29,677 nucleotides of DNA from assembly GCA_902493335.1 (NCBI GenBank), contig CABUPJ010000044.1, positions 1 through 29,677 of the forward strand, written 5' to 3'. The position numbers and the translations under genes are program-made. The notes under the pieces were generated by a model. It ran no database searches, was not told the DNA's origin, and saw only the letters and a program-made list of their open reading frames with translations. This document shows positions 23,664 through 29,677 of the stretch, in pieces (positions within the stretch are counted from its first letter, which is position 1; every line of letters starts with the position of its first letter). This DNA comes from an uncultured Porphyromonadaceae bacterium (GTDB lineage Bacteria; Bacteroidota; Bacteroidia; Bacteroidales; Muribaculaceae).

Positions 23664-24994
23664 TTGACAACAGCATATTCGGCAACCGCACGGCACTGTT
23701 CCATACCTTCGGCTGCAAGCTCAACTTCGCCGAGACCTCGACCATAGCGCGCATGCTCGCCGAACGCGGCATCCGTCGCGCCACACCCTCCGAGACGCCC
23801 GACTTCATCGTTATAAACACATGTAGCGTCACCGAGCTCGCCGACAAGAAATGCCGCCAGACAATACGCTCTCTCCATAAACGCCATCCCGACGCAGCCA
23901 TCGTCGTCACAGGCTGTTACGCCCAGCTCAAGAGCGACGAGGTCGCCTCGCTTCCCGGTGTCATGATTGTCGGCGGCATCGACGAGAAACTTGCACTCGC
24001 CGACTTCATCGACCGCTGGTGTGCCGACCATGAGCCGCAAACCGTCGTCACCGCAGCCAAAGACATACGCCGCTTTCTGCCATCATGCTCGAGCGACGAC
24101 CGCACACGCCATTTCCTCAAAGTCCAGGACGGATGCGACTACTGGTGCAGCTACTGCACCATACCGCGCGCCCGCGGACGTTCGCGCTCAGGCACGATAG
24201 ACCAGCTCGTCGCCATGGCCCGCGACGTCGCAGCACAGGGAGGCAAGGAGATTGTCATCACCGGCGTCAACATCGGCGACTTCGGCAAAGGCACCGGCGA
24301 AACCTTCTATGACCTCGTGCGCGCGCTCGACCGCGTCGACGGCATCGAGCGCTACCGCATCTCGTCAATCGAGCCAAATCTGCTGACCGACGAAATCATC
24401 GATTTCGTCGCCTCGTCGCGTAGCTTCATGCCTCATTTCCACATACCGCTGCAGTCGGGCGACGACGACGTGCTGCGACTCATGCGCCGCCACTACGACA
24501 CAGCCCTCTTCGCCTCGAAGATCGAACGCATACGCCGCGTCATGCCCGACGCCTTCATCGGCGTCGACCTCATCGTCGGCGCGCGCGGCGAGACCGCCGA
24601 GCGCTTCGCCCGCTCGAAGGCCTTCGTCGAGTCGATAGACATCTCGAGGCTTCATGTCTTCACCTACTCCGAACGTCCGGGCACCCGCGCGCTCGAGATC
24701 GAGCATGTCGTCACACAGGAGGAGAAACACCGCCGCACACGCGAGATGCTCGCCGTCAGCACCGCCAAGCTCGACGCTTTCTCGCGCCGTTTCGTCGGCA
24801 CCGTGCGCCCGGCACTCATCGAGCGGCCTAAAGACAGCCACAGCGTCGGCGGCTTCACCGACAACTATCTGCGCATCATCGCCGACGTTGCCCCGGAGGT
24901 CGACATCGCCGCCCTCGATAACCGCATCGTCAACGTCGAAATCACCGATGTCGTCACCGACGACGAAACCGTCAAAGCCCGACTCATATTATGA
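23660..24994 (+). CDS. mtaB: tRNA threonylcarbamoyladenosine-37 methylthiotransferase
   Basis: A 444-residue radical SAM methylthiotransferase that adds a methylthio group to t6A at position 37 of tRNA to give ms2t6A. The N-terminal UPF0004 domain has its three cluster cysteines C19 (TFGCKLN), C55 (INTCSVT) and C86 (TGCYAQ). The radical SAM motif is DGCDYWCSYC (C159, C163, C166), and a C-terminal TRAM-like region follows. The T-x-GCK-x-N start is the form of MtaB rather than of MiaB or RimO. It is locked into the envelope-sugar operon by ATGA overlaps on both sides. Its function has no obvious link to glycan synthesis, so cotranscription may be for expression rather than pathway reasons. Confidence 0.95.
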   Translation: MIDNSIFGNRTALFHTFGCKLNFAETSTIARMLAERGIRRATPSETPDFIVINTCSVTELADKKCRQTIRSLHKRHPDAAIVVTGCYAQLKSDEVASLPGVMIVGGIDEKLALADFIDRWCADHEPQTVVTAAKDIRRFLPSCSSDDRTRHFLKVQDGCDYWCSYCTIPRARGRSRSGTIDQLVAMARDVAAQGGKEIVITGVNIGDFGKGTGETFYDLVRALDRVDGIERYRISSIEPNLLTDEIIDFVASSRSFMPHFHIPLQSGDDDVLRLMRRHYDTALFASKIERIRRVMPDAFIGVDLIVGARGETAERFARSKAFVESIDISRLHVFTYSERPGTRALEIEHVVTQEEKHRRTREMLAVSTAKLDAFSRRFVGTVRPALIERPKDSHSVGGFTDNYLRIIADVAPEVDIAALDNRIVNVEITDVVTDDETVKARLIL

Positions 24995-25902
24995 AGATAA
25001 CCGACACTCTGCTCAACGCTCCGCTGCGAGCTCTGGCCCTGCTGCCTCTCGGCGCCCTCTACGTCATCTCTGACGGCGTTGCCCTTTTGCTCAGGCATGT
25101 CGTCAGATACCGCCGCAAGGTCGTCAGAAAAAATCTCGCCGAGTCGTTCCCCGACAAAAGCGCCGCCGAGCTGCGAGACATCGAGCGCCGCTTCTACCGC
25201 AACTTCGCCGACTACATCTTCGAGACTGTCAAACTATTGCATATCACCAATAAAGAGATGTCGCGCCGCATGGTCTTCGAAAATATCGAACTCGTCGACA
25301 GACTGCTCGGCGAAGGACGCAGCATCGCCGTCTACTTCTCTCACTGCGGCAACTGGGAGTGGGCGCCGTCGATAACGCTGCACACCGCCTTCCCGCCAGA
25401 CCACGGCGCCGTCTACGGTCAGGTCTACCGCCCGCTGCGCAACCGGTGGTTCGACGCCATGATGCTCAGAATCCGCAGCCGCTTCGGCTCACATTCATAT
25501 CCCAAAAAGACCGTCCTCCGCGATTTAATAAAGGAGAAGCGCACCGGCCTGCCGGCCATGGTCGGTTTCATGAGCGACCAGAAGCCGAGCCACGGCGACA
25601 CCATCCACGTCGTCAGCTTCCTCAACCACCCGACAGCCGTCATCACCGGCACGGAGACTCTCGCCCGGCGGCTCGATATGGCCGCAATCTACTGGGATAT
25701 GGAGAAGGTGTCGCGCGGCCACTATAAAATCACCAACCGGCTCATCAGCGACCGTCTCGCCGACGAGCCGCAGTATAGCATCACCGACCGCTATGCCGCA
25801 ATGCTCGAAAAAACAATCATGCGCGACCCCGCCGTCTGGCTGTGGAGCCACAAGCGGTGGAAACATAAAGTAACATTCGCAGACGATGAAACAAAACGAT
25901 AA
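24991..25902 (+). CDS. Lysophospholipid/lipid A acyltransferase (LpxL/HtrB-like)
   Basis: A 303-residue membrane-associated acyltransferase of the LpxL/HtrB/MsbB superfamily, which adds secondary acyl chains to lipid A or related lipids. A hydrophobic stretch near the N terminus (about 12-35) should anchor it in the inner membrane. The catalytic HX4E motif is SHCGNWEW (H118, E123), followed by MSDQKPSHGD near 190-200 in the position of the family's second conserved block. Length is typical. It overlaps mtaB by 4 nt and the glycosyltransferase by 17 nt. The exact acceptor, lipid A or an aminolipid, cannot be decided from the sequence. The neighbourhood of surface-sugar genes favours lipid A. 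Confidence 0.92.
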   Translation: MKITDTLLNAPLRALALLPLGALYVISDGVALLLRHVVRYRRKVVRKNLAESFPDKSAAELRDIERRFYRNFADYIFETVKLLHITNKEMSRRMVFENIELVDRLLGEGRSIAVYFSHCGNWEWAPSITLHTAFPPDHGAVYGQVYRPLRNRWFDAMMLRIRSRFGSHSYPKKTVLRDLIKEKRTGLPAMVGFMSDQKPSHGDTIHVVSFLNHPTAVITGTETLARRLDMAAIYWDMEKVSRGHYKITNRLISDRLADEPQYSITDRYAAMLEKTIMRDPAVWLWSHKRWKHKVTFADDETKR

Positions 25903-26917
25903 ACCGACGGTGCCCGTCGCCGTCATCATACTCAACTGGAACGGCAGCCGCCTGCTGCGCGAATATCTGCCTTCTGTCGTCGCCACGACCGACCCGGCCA
26001 TAGGCCGTGTCATCGTCGTCGACAACGGCAGCGACGACGACTCGACCGAAGTGCTCCGCAACGAATTCCCGGAAGTAGAGACCATTGCGTTCGCCAAAAA
26101 TCTCGGCTTCGCCGCAGGCTACAACAAGGCGATCGAGATGACACGCTACCCCTACACCGTGCTGCTCAACTCCGACGTGCGCACATCCCGGGGCTGGCTC
26201 AAACCGCTCTACGACTTCATGGAGTCGCACCCCGAAGTCGGCGCCATTCAGCCCAAACTTCTCAGCGACAGCGACCCGACGTCGTTTGAATATGCCGGCG
26301 CATGCGGCGGCTTCATCGACCGCAACGGCTATCCATACTGCCGCGGCCGCATCTTCGCCGACTGCGAGCATGACAACGGTCAGTATGACACCGTGGCAGA
26401 TGTCTTCTGGGCCACGGGTGCCTGCCTGATGGTGCGCAGCGAGCTATATCTCAGTGTCGGAGGTCTCGACAGCCGCTTCTTCGCCCACATGGAGGAGATT
26501 GATCTCTGCTGGCGCATCCTCCTGTCGGGTCACAGCATCAAAGCCGTTCCCGACTCAAAGGTCTACCATCTCGGCGGCGGCTCGCTGCCGGCATCGAATC
26601 CGCGCAAGACCTACCTCAACTTCCGCAACAATCTGCTGATGCTGCATAAAAATCTGCCCGACAGCGTCAGAGCCCCGAAGCTTTTCAAACGCCGGCTTCT
26701 CGACACCCTCGCCTGGGCAAAATTCGTCGTCACACTCGATTTCAAGAACGCGTCGGCCATTATCCGCGCCCATCGCGATTTCGCCCGCATGCGCCGCGAC
26801 TATACCGTCCACCCCGACAGAAATCTTCTCGACGAACGTCCGGATACTCACGTCAACATTCTGACATCATACTATTTAAAAAGAAAGCGCAGATACTCTG
26901 ACCTTTCACAACACTAA
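25886..26917 (+). CDS. Family 2 glycosyltransferase
   Basis: A 343-residue inverting glycosyltransferase with a GT-A fold (family 2, rhamnosyltransferase-like subgroup). The nucleotide-sugar site shows VVDNGSDDDS (44-53) and LNSDV (94-98), the latter in the DxD position. ATGACLMVR and MEEIDLCWR (about residues 201-209) mark the acceptor and catalytic-base region. The C-terminal 70 residues are basic without a clear membrane span, so it is probably peripheral at the inner membrane. It is the last gene of the overlapping run, sharing 17 nt with the acyltransferase gene. It may use the dTDP-amino sugar made by the first five gene products or extend a lipid-linked glycan; the donor is unproven. 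Confidence 0.92.
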   Translation: MKQNDKPTVPVAVIILNWNGSRLLREYLPSVVATTDPAIGRVIVVDNGSDDDSTEVLRNEFPEVETIAFAKNLGFAAGYNKAIEMTRYPYTVLLNSDVRTSRGWLKPLYDFMESHPEVGAIQPKLLSDSDPTSFEYAGACGGFIDRNGYPYCRGRIFADCEHDNGQYDTVADVFWATGACLMVRSELYLSVGGLDSRFFAHMEEIDLCWRILLSGHSIKAVPDSKVYHLGGGSLPASNPRKTYLNFRNNLLMLHKNLPDSVRAPKLFKRRLLDTLAWAKFVVTLDFKNASAIIRAHRDFARMRRDYTVHPDRNLLDERPDTHVNILTSYYLKRKRRYSDLSQH

Positions 26918-26954
26918 AATGTGACAAATTTGTGATAGATTTGTAGCCATTCTA

Positions 26955-26985
26955 TTTGTTCGTACTCTTTTTTTATGTACCTTTG
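26955..26985 (+). promoter_or_regulatory. Promoter of the histidine kinase gene
   Basis: TTTG (26955-26958), a 19-nt spacer and TACCTTTG (26978-26985): both boxes match the Bacteroidetes consensus without a mismatch. The start codon lies 47 nt downstream, giving a leader of about 40 nt. This separates the kinase gene from the preceding operon. Confidence 0.75.
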
Positions 26986-27032
26986 CCGATGTCAGTGACA
27001 AACAATAATGCCTTAAAAAACCAATCATAAAA

Positions 27033-29138
27033 ATGCTGAGACTCATCACAATATCTATCCTCCTCATTATCTCGTCACTAACGCCGCCGATGGCTCACGC
27101 ATTCGACCGCATAACGACCATCAACAGTCTTCAGAACGATCTCTCGGAGGCTCGGAATTCCAAAGACAGCATCACCATACTCTACGACATTTTCGACCTC
27201 GAGACCACCCTGCACCGTAATCAGACAGGCGAAATGTTATATAACACCGCTCTCGCCAGCGGCAACATGCCTGTCGCCTTTGACATGTTGAGGCAACTGA
27301 CGTCAACAAACTCAACAAACGACTCGATAACAGGACTGATGCTGAGCAGGGCTAAATCTCTGCCCGTCTCTGAAGAACAGCGTCAGACCGTTCTGTTCAT
27401 CTCTATCACCAAGGCCGCCTCAGACATTCCAAGGATGGGCGAAAAAGAACGTCACGAACATCTGACCGAACTGATAAAAAAAAACAAACAGGCCAAAAGC
27501 GAGATTGATCATGATATCTACAGCCACATAGAATACCTCTTCAATCTGTGTTCATACCTCTATACGGCAGAGGAGGGTTCGGTTCTCGACAAGCATCTCA
27601 CAGAATTAAAGAATCTCATCGACAGTCTGCCGGCCGGCTCGGTCGCACTCCGCAACGCATATTACACGCGGGCAGCCAACGCCTATATGAACAGCAGATG
27701 CTACGACAAAGCCATCGAAGCAGACAAAACCCTGCTCGAAATAATCGACGGCATGGAGAAGAAATACCGCTCCGACGGCAGAAGATTCAGAGACCTGAGC
27801 AGATATAAATATGTCTGCTACAGACGACTGCTCAATTCATATAAAAGCCTTAAGCCTGAGGAAGTCGACATATATTACAACCGTGTACTGACGCTTGCAG
27901 CGCAGAATCCCGAAGTGGCAAACTCACTGAAAGTGTCTCCACGGCCCACTATATGCTATCTGATGGCGAAAAAACGCTATGACGAGGTATTGCCGCTTGT
28001 AAAGCCGCAGATAGAAGCATCGGCAAACGACCTGACATCGACTTTTTTCATCGAAGTATACAAAGAAGCCGCAGACTCGGCGGGAACTGACGCCGAACAG
28101 CTCGAGGCTCTCAGACTATACACCGACGTATTGTCAAACAGATTGAAATCAAAGACCGACAGACACTTCCGCGAACTTCAGGTAAGATATGACATCGACC
28201 GCCTTATCGGCGAAAACCAGTCACTCGAACTTGAAAAACGCAATGCAAAACTTGTGAGCCACCGCAAGACGATTATATATATTGTCGTCGCACTGGCCGG
28301 AGCCATTATACTTCTGATTATCGTCTACATACTCTACCGCCGCACCAAACGCCTCGCCAAAGATGTCATCGACACCAACGCCACGCTAAAAACCGAGCGC
28401 GATAACCTCAAAGCCACTCAGGAAGAACTTATCGAGGCCCGCGACAAAGCCAAAAACGCCGAACGCGTCAAGACCGACTTCATAAACAACATGAGTCACG
28501 AAATCAAGACTCCGCTTCACGCCATTGTCGAATATACACATCTGATAACAGACTGCGTCGACGCTGAGAAGAAAAAATATCTCACGCGCTTTACTGACAT
28601 CATCACCCTCAACACCGAACTGCTGCTCACGATCGTAAACGACGTGCTCGATATCGCATCGATTGAAAACTCGAAGATGAGTGTGCGCATCCGCACCGAA
28701 TCAGTCAAGTCTATCTGCCGTTTTGCCATCGACAGTACAAACAAATATCTCAATCCCGGTGTCAAGATGATATTCGAGAATGCCGACGAGCCTGACATAT
28801 CAATCAAAACAGACGCCCACCGCACCGAACAGGTGCTGCTCAACCTGCTTGTCAACGCAGCCAAATTCACCAAACAAGGCACCATCTCTCTCGGCTACCA
28901 ACTCACATCCGACGGCAAGAGCCTCGAATTTTCGGTCACCGACACAGGTTGCGGCATACCGCGCGGCAGCGAGGAAATCATCTTCGAGCGCTTCCGCCAG
29001 TTAAGCAGTCAGGATCAGGGCTGTGGCCTCGGTCTCTACATCAGCCGCCTCATCGCCCGCCTGCTCAACGGCGACGTCGAAGTCGACACCTCATACCGCA
29101 AAGGCGCCCGCTTCATCTTCCGCCTTCCGGTCTACTAA
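27033..29138 (+). CDS. Membrane sensor histidine kinase with helical-repeat periplasmic domain
   Basis: A 701-residue kinase. A signal peptide or first membrane anchor ends near residue 23 (MAHA-F). Residues about 25-410 form an all-helical, TPR-like periplasmic sensor without a named ligand motif. One membrane span follows (about 414-436), then a coiled coil (437-475). The HisKA box is NNMSHEIKTPLHA with H489. The ATPase domain has LLNLLVNAAKF (N608), DTGCGIP (D637), FERF and GCGLGLYIS near 662. There is no receiver or DNA-binding domain, so it is neither a hybrid kinase nor a one-protein system. No response regulator gene lies in the window. It has its own promoter at 26955-26985. Ligand and target are unknown. 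Confidence 0.93.
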   Translation: MLRLITISILLIISSLTPPMAHAFDRITTINSLQNDLSEARNSKDSITILYDIFDLETTLHRNQTGEMLYNTALASGNMPVAFDMLRQLTSTNSTNDSITGLMLSRAKSLPVSEEQRQTVLFISITKAASDIPRMGEKERHEHLTELIKKNKQAKSEIDHDIYSHIEYLFNLCSYLYTAEEGSVLDKHLTELKNLIDSLPAGSVALRNAYYTRAANAYMNSRCYDKAIEADKTLLEIIDGMEKKYRSDGRRFRDLSRYKYVCYRRLLNSYKSLKPEEVDIYYNRVLTLAAQNPEVANSLKVSPRPTICYLMAKKRYDEVLPLVKPQIEASANDLTSTFFIEVYKEAADSAGTDAEQLEALRLYTDVLSNRLKSKTDRHFRELQVRYDIDRLIGENQSLELEKRNAKLVSHRKTIIYIVVALAGAIILLIIVYILYRRTKRLAKDVIDTNATLKTERDNLKATQEELIEARDKAKNAERVKTDFINNMSHEIKTPLHAIVEYTHLITDCVDAEKKKYLTRFTDIITLNTELLLTIVNDVLDIASIENSKMSVRIRTESVKSICRFAIDSTNKYLNPGVKMIFENADEPDISIKTDAHRTEQVLLNLLVNAAKFTKQGTISLGYQLTSDGKSLEFSVTDTGCGIPRGSEEIIFERFRQLSSQDQGCGLGLYISRLIARLLNGDVEVDTSYRKGARFIFRLPVY

Positions 29139-29290
29139 ACCCACGGACTGATTTTCTGAGATTTAGAACAAAAGAACAGAAGGGAAGAAGAACATAAGAT
29201 TTTGAGATTGTAGGAGGGTGTGCCTTGGCACATCCAAGTTAGGCGATATGGAGCAACGGTTTTAACCGTTGCAGGCCAGCGTATCAGTCA

Positions 29291-29308
29291 CTACGGCTAA
29301 AGCCATAG
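29291..29308 (-). repeat. Hairpin word related to 100-117
   Basis: CTACGGCTAAAGCCATAG and its flank, read on the minus strand as GGAACTATGGCTTTAGCCGTAGTG, match the unit at 94-120 (GGGACTACGGCTTCAGCCGTAGTG) with few changes in the stem and loop. Confidence 0.75.
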
Positions 29309-29368
29309 TTCCATACGGCGGCAAGCCGCCGACACAAGGACAAATTTAGCGCAAACACGGCTTTCACA

Positions 29369-29388
29369 CGTCGCCGAGCTCGGCGACG
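29369..29388. repeat. Perfect 20-nt palindrome
   Basis: CGTCGCCGAGCTCGGCGACG is its own reverse complement over all 20 positions, with no loop. It could be an operator-like dimer site or one more member of the hairpin family; no gene start lies close enough to favour an operator. Confidence 0.8.
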
Positions 29389-29470
29389 CACATTAATAGT
29401 TTTTGTAACAACGATGTCAATGTTCTTTTGACATCGATTTGACTTTTTAGGTGCGCGGGGATGTCTGCCG

Positions 29471-29677
29471 CTAAAGTGGTCGTGGATGGGGTGGTAAGAG
29501 TCTGTTTGCAATCGCTTCGTTACAAGGGCTGAAGCCCTTGTTCCATAGGCTTCGCTCGATTTTGAGTGGGATGATGATTGGAACCGTCGGGTCGGGCTTC
29601 TTTATCGGTACGTCGGGAGGGGCGAGCGAGGGATCGGTGTATTCTTTCAAGCCGGGCCAGCGGTAGAGATGGGGGAT
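29471..29677 (-). CDS. Possible 3' end of a minus-strand gene, running off the window
   Basis: The minus strand is open for 69 codons from the window edge to a TAG at 29473-29471. The first 43 codons use the same GC-rich codons as the real genes (CCC, GAC, ATC, CTC) and encode a proline-rich tail (HLYRWPGLKEYTDPS, later PIIIPLKIE). I do not recognise it. The last 26 codons run through the hairpin word at 29523-29540, so the natural C terminus may have been extended or replaced by repeat sequence. There is no start codon in view. It may be a chance open frame. Confidence 0.35.
   Translation of the reverse strand: MPHLYRWPGLKEYTDPSLAPPDVPIKKPDPTVPIIIPLKIERSLWNKGFSPCNEAIANRLLPPHPRPL
29523..29540 (+). 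repeat. Hairpin word, right-end copy
   Basis: CAAGGGCTGAAGCCCTTG is identical to 633-650 and followed by TTCCATAGG, which matches the ATCCATAGC after that copy. It lies inside the possible minus-strand open frame at the window edge. Confidence 0.85.

Larger units (their letters stand above)
29139..29470. repeat. Hairpin-rich gap after the histidine kinase
   Basis: 332 nt without a supported gene. After a purine-rich stretch (29160-29218) come six inverted repeats in series: 29219-29232 (TGTGCC-TT-GGCACA), 29253-29272 (GCAACGGTT-TT-AACCGTTGC), 29291-29308 (CTACGGCT/AGCCATAG), 29316-29331 (CGGCGGC-AA-GCCGCCG), 29369-29388 (perfect 20-nt palindrome) and 29412-29436 (CGATGTCAA/TTGACATCG). The GCGATATGG word before the second hairpin also occurs at about 90 and 500. 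The last hairpin could serve as a terminator. Confidence 0.75.

Noticed and set aside
29284..29511. 75-codon minus-strand frame near the right end
   Set aside because: It is made largely of hairpin repeats; its end is the translation of the same repeat word that is found at 94-120.

Overview
The window looks like chromosomal DNA from a gut-type member of the Bacteroidales. A Muribaculaceae-like genome is my best guess, from composition and gene content only. The support is a SusC/SusD pair, the Bacteroidetes promoter pattern TTTG-N19..22-TAnnTTTG before several genes, lipoprotein signal peptides with acidic residues right after the cysteine, a BspA-type leucine-rich-repeat protein with a C-terminal sorting-like domain, and the rpmB-rpmG-DUF4295 cluster. 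I see no rRNA, tRNA, CRISPR array, transposase or phage gene.

Layout. 1-738 is gene-free and packed with short hairpins and repeats. 739-7740 (minus) is a three-gene Sus-like outer-membrane uptake locus: susC-type receptor, susD-type lipoprotein, and a lipoprotein with an internal duplication. 8217-10405 (minus) is an ABC exporter of the NatAB type (ATPase, then permease). 10611-12175 (plus) is a small lipoprotein plus a radical SAM/SPASM enzyme, a recognised but functionally unexplained pairing. 12392-13009 (plus) holds ribosomal proteins L28 and L33 and a 49-residue DUF4295 protein. 13010-13479 is intergenic and carries an inverted copy of the hairpin array seen at the left end. 13480-15882 (plus) is a class A penicillin-binding protein. 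15883-16218 is another repeat-rich gap. 16219-19425 (minus) is a large secreted leucine-rich-repeat protein.

19647-26917 (plus) is one eight-gene run in which every junction overlaps (4, 17, 14, 4, 4, 4 and 17 nt): rmlB, rmlA, two tandem FdtA/WxcM-like cupins, a DegT-type sugar aminotransferase, the tRNA methylthiotransferase mtaB, an LpxL-like acyltransferase and a family 2 glycosyltransferase. Read together, the first five should turn glucose-1-phosphate and dTTP into a dTDP-3-amino-3,6-dideoxyhexose, and the last two fit lipid A or surface-glycan assembly. MtaB is the odd member. The first cupin has lost the His-x-His motif that the second keeps, so a dead or repurposed subunit is likely. 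27033-29138 (plus) is an unpaired membrane histidine kinase with its own promoter. 29139-29470 is a final hairpin-rich gap, and the right edge may hold the 3' end of a minus-strand gene.

The most unusual things are the tandem active/degenerate FdtA pair, the radical SAM/lipoprotein pair, the fully overlapping envelope-plus-tRNA operon, and an intergenic family of tight hairpins whose stems differ in sequence but share geometry and flanking words.
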